Source: Polymorphobacter megasporae
Lineage (GTDB): Bacteria > Pseudomonadota > Alphaproteobacteria > Sphingomonadales > Sphingomonadaceae
Direction of reading: 5' to 3'
Length of the DNA stretch: 64,000 nt
Assembly: GCF_018982885.2 (NCBI RefSeq)
Contig: NZ_CP081848.1
Coordinates: 1,550,001 to 1,614,000 of the forward strand
Translations under genes and position numbers: made by a program
Notes under the pieces: generated by a model
The model's database searches: none
What the model was told of the DNA's origin: nothing
The model's input: the letters and a program-made list of their open reading frames with translations, nothing else
In this document: positions 1-9,599 of the stretch, in pieces
How the letters are laid out: every line of letters begins with the position of its first letter
How positions within the stretch are numbered: the first letter of the stretch is position 1

Positions 1-200
1 AGGTCGACGACCCGCGCGCCCGCCGGGACCGCCATGTCGGCGGCGCCGATCGACACGATCCTGCCGTCGGTGACGACAATGCTCGACGGACCGCGCGCGG
101 GCAAAGCGGCGTCGGTGACGACTCGGCCCGCATGGATGACGATCGTCTCGGCGCCGGCCGGCGCGGCGAGCAACATCGTGGCAGCAATAACTCGATACAT
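1..200 (-). CDS. Amidohydrolase family protein, N-terminal fragment (exported)
   Basis: This is the 5' end of a gene that leaves the window at its left edge. Reading down from the ATG at 200-198 gives a signal peptide (MYRVIAATMLLAAPAGA) and then ETIVIHAGRVVTDAALPARG...SSIVVTDGRIVSIG, followed by VPAGARVVDL. The G-R-V-V-T-D and D-G-R-I-V-S-I-G blocks, spaced by a short hairpin, are the usual N-terminal beta-sandwich of imidazolonepropionase-like and metallo-dependent amidohydrolases. The metal-binding HxH barrel is outside the window, so the substrate cannot be judged. The signal peptide suggests a periplasmic enzyme. Only about 66 residues are visible. Confidence 0.7.
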   Translation of the reverse strand, partial: MYRVIAATMLLAAPAGAETIVIHAGRVVTDAALPARGPSSIVVTDGRIVSIGAADMAVPAGARVVD

Positions 201-371
201 CGTTGGTCCCCCGGTTGATTGGATCGACACTAGCCAGCGGCGACGGCGGCGCAAGCGCGCGACGACCCGCCGGGCCCGCGTGCTTCGGTTCGGTGGTGGA
301 ACATCGCGCTCCCGGCCTCGTTCGATCCGCGTGTGTGCGAGCCTTCGCTCGCCGCCTGGAGGATTTTCGCG

Positions 372-521
372 ATGTGGATCGGTATTGGACTTGTTCTGGT
401 TGTCGTCTGGCTGGTCAGCTTCCTCGCGTTTCACATCGCTGGCGGTCTGATCCACCTGCTGCTGCTGTTCGCGGTGATCTCGATCGTCATCCACTTCATC
501 CGCGGACGCTCGACGGCCTAG
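372..521 (+). CDS. Small Lmo0937-type membrane protein
   Basis: A 49-residue protein starting MWIGIGLVLVVVWLVSFLAF and ending HFIRGRSTA. It is almost entirely two hydrophobic helices joined by a short H-I-A-G-G-L-I-H turn, with a basic C-terminus. The pattern matches the small Lmo0937 (DUF5670) membrane proteins, whose function is unknown and which are often stress-related. The start at 372 is chosen because a strong Shine-Dalgarno, GGAGGA at 358-363, lies 8 bases upstream; the longer in-frame start at 333 has none. Confidence 0.65.
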   Translation: MWIGIGLVLVVVWLVSFLAFHIAGGLIHLLLLFAVISIVIHFIRGRSTA

Positions 522-577
522 TCCGGGCAGAGCCGGCCCCCGCAGAGGGAATTCACGCTTTTATCGAATGCCGCGAC

Positions 578-652
<75 letters not shown>

Positions 653-669
653 ACTGTCGCGGAGCGGCG

Positions 670-698
670 CGTATCGGGGCGCGCGGCGGGGTTGTCAA
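670..698 (-). promoter_or_regulatory. Probable sigma-70 promoter of tRNA-Thr
   Basis: On the minus strand TTGACA (698-693) is followed after exactly 17 bases by GATACG (675-670). The tRNA 5' end lies 17 bases further on at 652. The perfect -35, ideal spacing and position immediately before a stable RNA gene make this a convincing promoter, although the -10 is weak. Confidence 0.6.
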
Positions 699-726
699 GG
701 AAAGCGCGTCGGCGTTAGCGTTATCC

Positions 727-849
727 ATGGCCGACCAGACCCAAGCCGACGCCCGCGCCGCCCGCCTCGCCGCCGCCCTCCGCGCCAATCTGGCGCGGCG
801 CAAGGCGCGCGAGCGGGAGGAGAAGGCGGTCGAGCAGCCCGCCGATTAG
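727..849 (+). CDS. Small basic helical protein, 40 aa
   Basis: The sequence runs MADQTQADARAARLAAALRA then NLARRKAREREEKAVEQPAD. It is highly charged and all-helical, with the R-x-x-R-L-A-A-A-L-R-x-N-L-x-R-R-K-A core that I recall from short conserved hypothetical proteins of sphingomonads and other alphaproteobacteria. There is no membrane segment or catalytic motif. It ends head-on with the glutathione peroxidase gene, overlapping by 4 bases. Function unknown. Confidence 0.6.
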   Translation: MADQTQADARAARLAAALRANLARRKAREREEKAVEQPAD

Positions 850-1442
850 CCTGCTGGGGCGGATATCGCCTTTTCGATCGCCGCAGTCACCTCGGGCGAA
901 TCAGGCTTGGTCTTCGACCCGAACGACGCGACGATCTTGCCGCTGCGGTCAACGAGATACTTGTGGAAATTCCACGACGGGGCTTCGGACTTGCCGAGGG
1001 TTGCGGCGGCCCAAGCGAAGAACGGCGTCGCGTTCTTGCCGGTGACGACGCTCTTTTCCGACAGCGGGAAGTTGATCCCGAACTTCGATTCGCAGAACTG
1101 CTTGATCTCGGCGTTGGTCTTGTACTCCTGGCCCATGAAGTCGCCCGACGGCACGCCAATGACGGTGAAGCCCTTGTCCTTGTAGGTCGTCTGCGCCTTT
1201 TCGAGCGCCTCATATTGCGGGGTGAAGCCGCAGAAGCTCGCGGTGTTGACGACCAGCAATACCTTCCCGCGATACTGGCTGAACGGCATCGGCTTGCCGT
1301 CGATCGTCGTCATGTTGACGTCGTACGCGGTATTGATTCCCGGGGGCGCATCGGGGGTCGCGGCGAACGCGCCGGTCAGCGAGCCGGTGATGGCGACGGC
1401 ACCCACTCCGGCGGCGATCAGCAGGGGGACGAGCTTCTTCAT
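846..1442 (-). CDS. Exported glutathione peroxidase family protein
   Basis: A 198-residue thiol peroxidase with an N-terminal hydrophobic signal (roughly residues 1-28, ending GAFAA). The peroxidatic motif N-T-A-S-F-C-G-F-T-P-Q-Y places the catalytic cysteine near residue 71. The family's second block is present as V-P-S-G-D-F-x-x-Q-E, and the Trp-Asn pair of the active-site tetrad as S-W-N-F-H-K-Y-L-V-D. A second cysteine in K-Q-F-C-E-S could be the resolving cysteine of a thioredoxin-dependent enzyme. ATG 1442 overlaps the stop of the aminopeptidase gene upstream (TGATG), so the two are probably translationally coupled. A GTG one codon earlier is an alternative start. Confidence 0.88.
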   Translation of the reverse strand: MKKLVPLLIAAGVGAVAITGSLTGAFAATPDAPPGINTAYDVNMTTIDGKPMPFSQYRGKVLLVVNTASFCGFTPQYEALEKAQTTYKDKGFTVIGVPSGDFMGQEYKTNAEIKQFCESKFGINFPLSEKSVVTGKNATPFFAWAAATLGKSEAPSWNFHKYLVDRSGKIVASFGSKTKPDSPEVTAAIEKAISAPAG

Positions 1443-3247
1443 CACGCGGTCTCCAACGGGCGGGTGCCTTCATCCAACCATATCCGGGCGGTGTCGTCGA
1501 GCAGCGGCCCGAGCGCTGCGGCAACGCGCGCGTGGTACGCATCGACCCAGCCGCGCTCGGCGGGGGTCAGCAGCGCAATGTCGATCAGCGCGCGGTCGAG
1601 CGGCGCGAGCGTCAGCGTCTCGAATCCGAGCATCGGCTTTTCGGCCCCCTCGATTGCCCGCTCCTCGACGAGGACGAGGTTTTCGATGCGGATGCCGTAC
1701 TCACCGGCTTTGTAGTAGCCGGGCTCGTTCGACATGATCATGCCGGGGCGCAGCGCCTCGTCGCCCATCGCGCCATAGCCGCCGGCGGCGGTGGCGATGC
1801 GCGCTGGACCTTCGTGGACCGCAAGATAGCTGCCGACGCCGTGGCCGGTGCCGTGGGCGTAGTCGAGCCCGACCGACCACAGGAACTGGCGGGCGAGCGC
1901 GTCAATCTGGTTGCCGCGCGTGCCGTGCGGGAAGACCGCGCTGGCGAGCGCGATATGGCCCTTGAGGACGCGGGTGAAGCGGTCGCGCATCTCGGGCGTC
2001 GGGGTGCCGACCGCAAGGGTGCGCGTCACGTCGGTGGTGCCGTCACGGTACTGCCCGCCCGAGTCGACGAGGTAGAGCGAATCGAGTTCGATTGGGCGGC
2101 TGCTCTCCGCCGACACGCGGTAGTGCGGCAATGCCCCGTTCGGCCCGGCGGCAGAGATCGTGTCGAAACTGAGGTCTTCGAGCTGGTTGGTCTGGTCGCG
2201 GAACTGGCGGAGCTTGGCCGCCGAGCTTATCTCGTCGAGCTCGCCCTTGGGGGCCTCTCCGGCGAACCAGTGGAGAAAGCGTGTCAGCGCCGCGCCATCG
2301 CGCAGGTGCGCTGCCTTGCTGCCGGCGATCTCGACCGGGTTCTTGACCGCCTTGGGGACGACGCACGGGTCGCGCGCTTCGATGATCGTCGCCGCGCCGG
2401 CGTCGAGGTGGGCGAAGATCGCGGCGACCGCCGATGTCGGGTCGACGACGACGGTGCGCCCGCCGAGGCCTTCAAGCGCAGTGGCGAAGGCACCGCGGTC
2501 GTGGACGCGGACGTGCTCGCCGAGATGGGCGCGGACATCGGGCGACAGCTTGGCGGCGTCGACGAACAGGTCGGCGGAGGCGTCGGCGTGGACCAGCGCA
2601 AAGGCGAGCGGGACCGGAGTGTGCTCGACGTCCTTGCCGCGCACGTTGAACAGCCACGCGATCGAGTCGAGCGCCGACACGACGACGGCGTCGGCGTGCT
2701 TCGCATCGAGCCACGCGGCGATGCGGCCGCGCTTCGACTCGGACGTCTCTCCGGCGAACTCGTCGGGGTGGACCTCGAGCCGCGCGGTCGACGGGACGGG
2801 GCGGTCGGTCCACACCGCGTCGATCGGGTTCGCCGGGACCGCGACGAGCGTTGCGCCATGCTCGCCGAGCGCCTTGCCGGTCGCCGCGACCCAGCCACGC
2901 GTGTGGAGCCAGGCGTCATAGCCGACGCGGTCGCCGGGGCGGGCATTCGCGGCGAGCCAGTCGGTCGCGCTCGTCGCCGGGACCGCCACATAGTCGTACA
3001 GCCCGCCGTCGACCTGCGCGCGGACCTGAAGCGTGTAGCGCCCGTCGGTGAACATCGCCGCTTTGTCGGCGAGCACAACCGCCGATCCCGCCGACCCGCC
3101 GAAGCCGGTCAGCCACGCCAGCCGCTGGGCATAGGCCCCGACATATTCGCTCATATGCTCGTCGGTCAGCGGGACGACGAAGCCGGTCAGGCGGTCGGCG
3201 GCAAGCTGCTCACGGAGGGCGGCAAGGCGGGCGGCGGGGGTCGACAT
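1442..3247 (-). CDS. pepP: Xaa-Pro aminopeptidase (M24B, PepP type)
   Basis: A 601-residue cytoplasmic metallopeptidase that removes an N-terminal residue preceding proline. Two creatinase-type N-terminal domains (about 1-310) come before the pita-bread catalytic domain. The five metal ligands are visible in order: two Asp in V-D-S-G-G-Q-Y-R-D-G-T-T-D-V-T-R, His in G-H-G-V-G-S-Y-L-A-V-H-E-G, Glu in S-N-E-P-G-Y-Y and Glu in I-R-I-E-N-L. The length fits the long, eukaryote-like XPNPEP branch common in alphaproteobacteria. ATG 3247 is chosen because the sequence from there (MSTPAARLAALREQL) is the family N-terminus; further upstream the open frame runs through repeats. Confidence 0.92.
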   Translation of the reverse strand: MSTPAARLAALREQLAADRLTGFVVPLTDEHMSEYVGAYAQRLAWLTGFGGSAGSAVVLADKAAMFTDGRYTLQVRAQVDGGLYDYVAVPATSATDWLAANARPGDRVGYDAWLHTRGWVAATGKALGEHGATLVAVPANPIDAVWTDRPVPSTARLEVHPDEFAGETSESKRGRIAAWLDAKHADAVVVSALDSIAWLFNVRGKDVEHTPVPLAFALVHADASADLFVDAAKLSPDVRAHLGEHVRVHDRGAFATALEGLGGRTVVVDPTSAVAAIFAHLDAGAATIIEARDPCVVPKAVKNPVEIAGSKAAHLRDGAALTRFLHWFAGEAPKGELDEISSAAKLRQFRDQTNQLEDLSFDTISAAGPNGALPHYRVSAESSRPIELDSLYLVDSGGQYRDGTTDVTRTLAVGTPTPEMRDRFTRVLKGHIALASAVFPHGTRGNQIDALARQFLWSVGLDYAHGTGHGVGSYLAVHEGPARIATAAGGYGAMGDEALRPGMIMSNEPGYYKAGEYGIRIENLVLVEERAIEGAEKPMLGFETLTLAPLDRALIDIALLTPAERGWVDAYHARVAAALGPLLDDTARIWLDEGTRPLETA

Positions 3248-3353
3248 GAGGTTGGTGTCCGATTGTGGCGGGTCGATGATAGGCCCAAGGCGCGGCGCGG
3301 GAAAGCGGGGCGGAAGGCAGGGGTTAGCTGCGGTGGTTGTCGGCGGTGCGCTG

Positions 3354-3490
3354 GTGGCGGGTTGAAAGGTCACACGAAGTTCACGGTTATCGACATTGAT
3401 TTCGCGGGAGTAGTTGCTGGCGGCGGAGTAGTGGCGGGGTTGAAAGGTCACACGAAGTTCACGGAAATGGACATCGACTTCGCATCGGAT
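3354..3490. repeat. Tandem copies of a dispersed intergenic repeat
   Basis: Two direct copies start at 3354 and 3431, a period of 77 bases. Each contains GTTGAAAGGTCACACGAAG followed by TTCACGG and then a diverging ATCGACAT(T/C)GA(T/C)TTCGC. A third copy lies at 43906-43950. This forms the left part of the 549-base gene-free stretch 3248-3796, which otherwise holds only repeats. In translation the repeat gives E-L-R-V-T-F-Q-P, which explains spurious open frames here. Confidence 0.75.
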
Positions 3491-3505
3491 TTTGACCTTC
3501 GATCT

Positions 3506-3635
3506 GCCTCCCCTCCCCTTCAGGGGAGGGGCGAGAGACGCGCCGCTTGGCGTGGCCCGGGGGTGGGGCTTGCTTGGGTAGAGGGTCTGTGGCGACTGCC
3601 CCACCCCCGACCCCTCCCCTGAAGGGGAGGGGAGC
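3506..3635. repeat. Long palindromic (REP/BIME-like) element, copy 1
   Basis: An inverted repeat of about 130 bases. The left arm is CTCCCCTCCCCTTCAGGGGA with GGGG and the right arm CCCCTCCCCTGAAGGGGAGG with GGAG; each arm is itself palindromic. The middle contains GCGAGAGACGCGCCGCTTGG and CCCGGGGGTGGGG. A second copy with the same arms and left-centre lies at 21706-21844. It separates the two halves of the dispersed repeat. Confidence 0.8.
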
Positions 3636-3669
3636 CAGAAAGAGAGGGAGGAGCAGGAAATGCAAAAAA

Positions 3670-3776
3670 ACATCGCGACCAACAATGAGAAAAGAATCGA
3701 AAACCGCCGGCCGGTGGCGACTCGATCCGCCAGTTGCCCGACGCGCGAGCATTACTCGCCACACCGGGGTGTAGGA
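3670..3776. repeat. Right half of the dispersed intergenic repeat
   Basis: Shares ordered words with 44028-44100: ACAATGAGAAA, then CCGGTGGCGAC, then a closing GGGTGTAGGACAGCG. At the other locus these words sit in one uninterrupted element; here the palindrome at 3506-3635 lies between the halves. Its end abuts the probable start of the downstream peptidase gene. Confidence 0.6.
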
Positions 3777-3796
3777 CAGCGCTATATCGTCCCGCC

Positions 3797-5884
3797 ATGG
3801 CCCCGCGTCCGCGCCCGCACTACATGCGCCGGATGACCCAGCCCCCCGTCGCCGCGCGCATCCCCCACGCCACCACCCATCACGGCATCGTCCGCGACGA
3901 CCCGTACGACTGGCTGCGCGACCCCGGCTATCCGAAGGTCGAGGACGCGGCGGTGCTCGGCTATCTCGCCGAGGAGAACACCTGGTTCGACGCGTGGATG
4001 GCCCCGCACGCGGCGACCGTCGACACGCTGTTCGCCGAGCTCAAGGGGCGGGTGAAGGACGACGATTCCGGGGTGCCGGTGCGCGATGGCGCGTTCGATT
4101 ATTGGTGGCGCTTCGACGCCGGCGGTCAGTACCGCATCTGGCTGCGCCGCCCCGCCGCCGGGGGTGACGATGCGGTCATCCTCAGCGAGCCCGTCGAGGC
4201 CGCGGGCAAGGACTATTTCCGCCTCGCCGGGATCTCGGTGTCGCCCGACGGCGCGCTCGCCGCGTGGACCGCTGACGACGACGGATCGGAGCGCTTCAAG
4301 CTGTACCTCCGCGACCTGTCGACCGGGGCCGACACGCTCGTCGCGACGACCGCAATCGGGGTCGCTGTCTGGGCCGCCGACTCGGCGAGCTTCGCGTGGA
4401 CCGAGGTGAATGACGCGTGGCGGCCGTACCGTGTCCGGCTCCACCGGCTCGGCGAGGCCGCAGGCTCCGAGGACGACGCAGTGCTGTACGAGGAAGCCGA
4501 TGCGAGCTTCTTCGTCGGGCTCGACCGCTCGACCGACCGCTCGCACTTCCTGATCACCGCCGCCGACCATGTCACCAGCGAGGTCCGGCTGATCCCGACG
4601 AGCGACCCCGCCGCGCCGCCAGTCCTCGTCAGCCCGCGCGAGACGGGCCGCGAATACGATCTCGACGTCCGCGACGCGACGGTGTTCGTCCGGACGAACG
4701 ACACTCACGTCAATTTCCGCATCGCCACCGCGACCCTCGCCGCGCCGGGTGTGTGGACCGACCTGATCCCTGGCGACGACCGCGTTTATCTGCGTGGACT
4801 GACCGCCTTTGCCTCGTATCTCGCGATCTCGGAGCGCGTCGACGGCCTCGACGGGGTGCTCCTCCGGTACGACGATGGTCGCGAGACGAAGATCGCCTTT
4901 CCCGAGGCGAGCTACACCGTTGGCATCGGGTCGAACCCCGAGCCCGACGCGCCGCTGCTCCGCCTCGGCTACAGCTCGATGGTGACGCCGTCGACGGTGT
5001 ACGATTACGACGTCGCCGCCGACCGCCTGATCGTCCGCAAGGTCCAGGACGTCCCCAGCGGTTACGACGCGAGCGCGTATCGCACCGAACGACTGATGGC
5101 CCCCGCCGCCGACGGGACGCTCGTCCCGGTGTCGGTGGTCTATCGCGCCGACTTCCCCCGCGACGGGTCGGGGCGGCTCCATCTGTACGGCTATGGCGCT
5201 TACGGGCTGGCGATCCCGCCGTCATTCTCGGCGTCGCGATTGAGCCTGCTGGACCGCGGCTTCGCTTACGCCATCGCGCACGTCCGTGGCGGCGACGACA
5301 TGGGCTATCGCTGGTATCTCGACGGCAAGCTGGAAGCGCGGACCAACACCTTCACCGACTTCGTCGTGAGCGCGCACGCGTTGATCGCCGCTGGTTTCGC
5401 TTCGGCGGGCAATATCTCGATCTCGGGCGGGTCAGCGGGGGGCACGCTGATGGGGGTCGTCGCCAACACCGACCCTGGGCTGTGGCGCGCGGTCGTCGCC
5501 GACGTGCCGTTCGTCGATGTGCTGGGGACGATGCTCGACGGCTCGCTGCCGTTGACGCCGATCGAGTGGCCCGAATGGGGCAATCCGGGCGAGGATGCCG
5601 AGGTCTATCGCCAGATCGCGGCATACTCGCCGTACGACAATGTGACGGCGCAGGATTACCCGCCGATCCTGATCACCGCCGGGTTGAACGATCCGCGCGT
5701 GACCTACTGGGAGCCGGCGAAGTGGGCGGCGAAGCTGCGGGCGACCAAGACCGACGCCAACCCGCTGCTGCTCAAGACCAATATGGGCGCGGGCCATGGC
5801 GGCAAGTCGGGGCGCTTCGAATCGCTGCGCGAGACGGCGGAGGAGTTCGCCTTCCTGCTGGCGGCGTTCGAGGCAAAGGCGTGA
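3797..5884 (+). CDS. Prolyl oligopeptidase family serine peptidase (S9A)
   Basis: About 695 residues. An N-terminal seven-bladed propeller precedes a C-terminal alpha/beta-hydrolase. The entry signature H-G-I-V-R-D-D-P-Y-D-W-L-R-D-P is near the start. The catalytic serine is in S-I-S-G-G-S-A-G-G-T-L-M-G (about residue 546), the Asp in G-L-N-D-P-R-V (about 632) and the His in G-A-G-H-G-G-K-S-G-R (about 666), as in protease II/PtrB-like enzymes that cut short peptides after Pro or basic residues. No signal peptide is evident, so it is probably cytoplasmic. Alternative in-frame ATGs at 3824 and 3833 are equally possible because no strong Shine-Dalgarno decides between them. Confidence 0.88.
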   Translation: MAPRPRPHYMRRMTQPPVAARIPHATTHHGIVRDDPYDWLRDPGYPKVEDAAVLGYLAEENTWFDAWMAPHAATVDTLFAELKGRVKDDDSGVPVRDGAFDYWWRFDAGGQYRIWLRRPAAGGDDAVILSEPVEAAGKDYFRLAGISVSPDGALAAWTADDDGSERFKLYLRDLSTGADTLVATTAIGVAVWAADSASFAWTEVNDAWRPYRVRLHRLGEAAGSEDDAVLYEEADASFFVGLDRSTDRSHFLITAADHVTSEVRLIPTSDPAAPPVLVSPRETGREYDLDVRDATVFVRTNDTHVNFRIATATLAAPGVWTDLIPGDDRVYLRGLTAFASYLAISERVDGLDGVLLRYDDGRETKIAFPEASYTVGIGSNPEPDAPLLRLGYSSMVTPSTVYDYDVAADRLIVRKVQDVPSGYDASAYRTERLMAPAADGTLVPVSVVYRADFPRDGSGRLHLYGYGAYGLAIPPSFSASRLSLLDRGFAYAIAHVRGGDDMGYRWYLDGKLEARTNTFTDFVVSAHALIAAGFASAGNISISGGSAGGTLMGVVANTDPGLWRAVVADVPFVDVLGTMLDGSLPLTPIEWPEWGNPGEDAEVYRQIAAYSPYDNVTAQDYPPILITAGLNDPRVTYWEPAKWAAKLRATKTDANPLLLKTNMGAGHGGKSGRFESLRETAEEFAFLLAAFEAKA

Positions 5885-5988
5885 GCGACCGCAAGGCGCG
5901 GCTCCAGGCGTTCCTCGCGGCGCGAAAGTCTTAGCTCCGCGCGCCACACCCGATTAAGCTGCGCAAAGCCTGCAACCGAGGATTCTCC

Positions 5989-6777
5989 ATGCGCTTTCTG
6001 CCGATCGTGTTCGCCGCCATCGCGATCGTCGCCCCCGCGATGGCCGCTCCCGCCGACATGGCGGCGATCCTTGCCGGGCCGCAGCGGTCGGAGGCGAACA
6101 AGGCGCGCGACCAGTTCCGCCACCCCGTCGAGACGCTCAATTTCTTCGGGTTGAAGCCGGCGATGACCGTCGTCGAGATCACTCCGTCGGGCGGTTGGTA
6201 CACCGAGATCCTCGCGCCTTATCTCCGCGATCATGGCCGCTACATCGGCGCCGGGGCGTTCGGCGGGACCGAGAACGGCGCCAAGAGCGTGGCGAAGTTC
6301 AAGGCCAAGCTCGACGCCGATCCCGCGAACTACGGCAAGGTCGAGGTGACGACGTTCGGCAAGGACCATTATGACATCGCCAAGCCGGGCAGCGCCGACA
6401 TGGTCCTGACGTTCCGCGAGATCCACAATTACGTCACCGGCGGCTATGGGCCCGAGACGTTCAAGGCGTTCTACGCCGCGCTCAAGCACGGCGGGGTCCT
6501 CGGCATCGTCGAGCACCGCCTCCCCGAAAATGCGCCCGCCAACCGCGAGGCGACGAGTGGCTATATGAAGGTGTCGACAGTCAAGCGCCTCGCCGAAGCC
6601 GCCGGGTTCAAGTTCGTCGCCGCGTCGGAGGTCAACGCCAACCCCAGGGACACCGCCGACTATCCCGACGGCGTCTGGACCCTGCCGCCGACGTATCAGC
6701 TCGGCGACAAGGACCGGGCGAAGTACGCGGCGATCGGCGAGAGCGACCGGATGACGCTCAAGTTCGTCAAGCCGTAG
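5989..6777 (+). CDS. Signal-peptide-bearing class I methyltransferase-like protein
   Basis: A 262-residue protein with an obvious signal peptide (MRFLPIVFAAIAIVAPAMA). The mature part begins with the pattern R-x-F-R-H-P-V-E-T-L-N-F-F-G-L-K-P-A-M-T-V-V-E-I-T-P-S-G-G-W-Y-T-E-I-L, the SAM-binding motif I of predicted exported methyltransferases (COG4798-like). A later M-V-L-T-F-R-E-I-H-N-Y and H-G-G-V-L-G-I-V-E-H-R fit motifs IV and V. An SD-like GAGGA sits at 5978-5982. It is odd for a SAM-dependent fold to be exported, since the periplasm is not known to hold SAM; the true activity is unclear. Confidence 0.75.
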   Translation: MRFLPIVFAAIAIVAPAMAAPADMAAILAGPQRSEANKARDQFRHPVETLNFFGLKPAMTVVEITPSGGWYTEILAPYLRDHGRYIGAGAFGGTENGAKSVAKFKAKLDADPANYGKVEVTTFGKDHYDIAKPGSADMVLTFREIHNYVTGGYGPETFKAFYAALKHGGVLGIVEHRLPENAPANREATSGYMKVSTVKRLAEAAGFKFVAASEVNANPRDTADYPDGVWTLPPTYQLGDKDRAKYAAIGESDRMTLKFVKP

Positions 6778-6849
6778 TCCGTCCGCCTTCGTACAATCGT
6801 TGATTGGCGTCTCGGCTATGCAGTTGTCGAACGGGGTGGAGCGGGTCTG

Positions 6850-7581
6850 ATGTCGATAGCCTTGATCGTCCTGAGCCTTTTGGAGGCGAGCGCGGTGTCC
6901 GGACCGGCGCTCGGGCTGCCGGCGTCGCGGCCGACCGTTCATGCCGATGATATCTGGCGGTACAAGAACAGCATCGAACTGCGGGGCCGTTTCTCGGAGA
7001 CCCACGACGAGAGCAGCGTCGTGCGGACGCAGGCCGATGCGATCGTCTTGAAAGTCCACGCCTCGGACTCGCCGCTCCAGCCGACCGAGCTTCTCGTCGG
7101 CAGCGACTGGTCGCGCTTCCGCAGCGTCGATGGCCACGAACAGGTCGTCAACCGGCCGTTCGACTTCCCGTTGACGGCGGGCAAGACGTGGACGGTCGAC
7201 TATAGCGAGTCGAACCCGAACCGCCTTCTGACCACCGAGCATTGGGTAACGACCTACAAGGTGGTCGGCGTCGAGCGCGTGACCGTTCCGGCGGGAACGT
7301 TCGACGCCGTGAAGATCGAGGCCACGGGGAATTGGACGGCGACGCTGGCGCGGGCGGTGACGGGCGTCGCGACGACGAGGAGCGACGCGCAGGGCGTTGC
7401 CGTCGCCAACCGCATCGACCGGCAACAGCCGCGCGACGCGACGGGCCGAATCTACAAGGCGTTCTGGTACGTCCCCGCGGTCAAGCGCGCGGTCAAGATC
7501 GTCGAGGAGACGTATGATTCCGGCGGCTTGCGCAGCGAGAGCCGCACATCGGAGCTTGAGAGCTACAAGGTCGCTCAGTAG
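6850..7581 (+). CDS. Secreted protein of unknown function
   Basis: A 243-residue protein whose N-terminus (MSIALIVLSLLEASAVSGPA) looks like a signal peptide. The rest is polar and beta-rich. Visible blocks are F-P-L-T-A-G-K-T-W-T-V-D-Y, V-T-V-P-A-G-T-F-D-A-V-K-I-E and a C-terminal K-A-F-W-Y-V-P-A-V-K-R-A-V-K-I. The 'P-A-G-T-F-(D)-x-(V/x)-K-I-E' and 'W-Y-x-P-x-V-K-R' combination recurs in small secreted beta-barrel-like proteins (DUF3108-like). No catalytic residues are recognisable. It ends 45 bases before the convergent phaR gene. Confidence 0.6.
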   Translation: MSIALIVLSLLEASAVSGPALGLPASRPTVHADDIWRYKNSIELRGRFSETHDESSVVRTQADAIVLKVHASDSPLQPTELLVGSDWSRFRSVDGHEQVVNRPFDFPLTAGKTWTVDYSESNPNRLLTTEHWVTTYKVVGVERVTVPAGTFDAVKIEATGNWTATLARAVTGVATTRSDAQGVAVANRIDRQQPRDATGRIYKAFWYVPAVKRAVKIVEETYDSGGLRSESRTSELESYKVAQ

Positions 7582-7626
7582 CTGCGGCGGCGGTGCCGCG
7601 GCGCGGTCGGCCGCCGACGGCCCGGC

Positions 7627-8202
7627 CTAGACCTTGCTCAACTTCTCCAGCTGCGCCTGCAGCGTCACCATCTGCGCCTTGAGCGCGTCGAGCTCGCCCG
7701 TTTCCGCCTTCGCCGGCTCGGCCTTGACCAGTGCGGCGCGACCGGTGAGCATGTCGGCGGCGGCCTGGAACATCGCCATGTTCTGCTTCGCGAGCGTCTC
7801 GAACGGCTTGAATGCCGCACCGCCGAACGCGCCTGCAACCGAGTCACGGAACTGCGCCTGGTTCTTGGCGAACGCCGCCATCGATGCCTCGAGATAGTGC
7901 GGCACCATCGACTGCATCGAATCGCCGTACATCGCGATGAGCTGGCGGAGGAACGGCACCGGCAGCATCGTCTGGCCGCCGTTTTCGCCGTCCATGACGA
8001 TCTGCGTCAGGACGTTATGCGTGATATCCTCGCCGGTCTTCGCGTCGAACACCTGGAAATCGCGCCCCTGCCGGGTCATTACGGCGAGATGCTCGAGGGT
8101 GATGTAGCTCGAGGTGTCGGTATTATAGAGGCGGCGGTTGGCGTATTTCTTGATCACGACCGGGATTTGTTTGGCCGGGTCGGCGGAGCGCACTTGATCC
8201 AT
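7627..8202 (-). CDS. phaR: Polyhydroxyalkanoate synthesis repressor PhaR
   Basis: A 191-residue DNA-binding regulator of PHA metabolism. The N-terminal PHB_acc_N domain is unmistakable: V-I-K-K-Y-A-N-R-R-L-Y-N-T-D-T-S-S-Y-I-T-L then G-R-D-F-Q-V-F-D-A-K-T-G-E-D-I-T. The following PHB accumulation domain contains L-P-V-P-F-L-R-Q-L-I-A-M-Y-G-D-S. The C-terminal 60 residues are Ala/Lys/Glu-rich with a terminal leucine-heptad helix likely to oligomerise. It is divergent from phaA, the usual arrangement for control of that promoter. Confidence 0.93.
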   Translation of the reverse strand: MDQVRSADPAKQIPVVIKKYANRRLYNTDTSSYITLEHLAVMTRQGRDFQVFDAKTGEDITHNVLTQIVMDGENGGQTMLPVPFLRQLIAMYGDSMQSMVPHYLEASMAAFAKNQAQFRDSVAGAFGGAAFKPFETLAKQNMAMFQAAADMLTGRAALVKAEPAKAETGELDALKAQMVTLQAQLEKLSKV

Positions 8203-8225
8203 CGTGATTCCCAGAAAAGTTAATA

Positions 8226-8264
8226 TGTTGCACTAGCACAAACCTGTGCTGCGCCGCAACGCAG
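8226..8264. promoter_or_regulatory. Candidate PhaR operator between phaR and phaA
   Basis: The 126-base divergent intergenic region carries clustered TTGC/GCA repeats: TTGC at 8228, then CTGC-GCC-GCAA at 8249-8259 and GCAG at 8261. CTGC-N3-GCAA is close to the CTGC-N3/4-GCAG site I recall for Rhodobacter PhaR. The site's role is inferred from that resemblance and its position. Confidence 0.4.
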
Positions 8265-8328
8265 GCCTACTGGCATCGCTTGGTGAACGCGCCTAGATGC
8301 CAAGTACAATTCCTTGGGAGCCTGAGCC

Positions 8329-9504
<1,176 letters not shown>

Positions 9505-9599
9505 TGGTCTCGCGCTAGACTGGCGGCGAACCGCCGGGGAGTTGGGCCACGACGATCGATCCGGACATCCGTGCCGCCGTTCGCGCGGTACTACCGCTG

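Noticed and set aside
1532-3622. Very long plus-strand open frame of 696 codons opposite the aminopeptidase gene
   Set aside because: It is the antisense shadow of pepP in high-GC DNA: Arg/Gly/Asp-rich composition with no motif, while the opposite strand has a complete M24 active site.
3506-3635. GC-rich palindrome read as a transcription terminator
   Set aside because: The same arms recur at 21706-21844 and no T-run follows either hairpin, so it is a dispersed repeat rather than an intrinsic terminator.
5881-5934. 17-codon GTG frame overlapping the stop of the S9A peptidase (GTGA)
   Set aside because: Although it imitates the operon overlaps seen elsewhere, it is too short to support, has no recognisable sequence and no following gene in the same direction to couple with.
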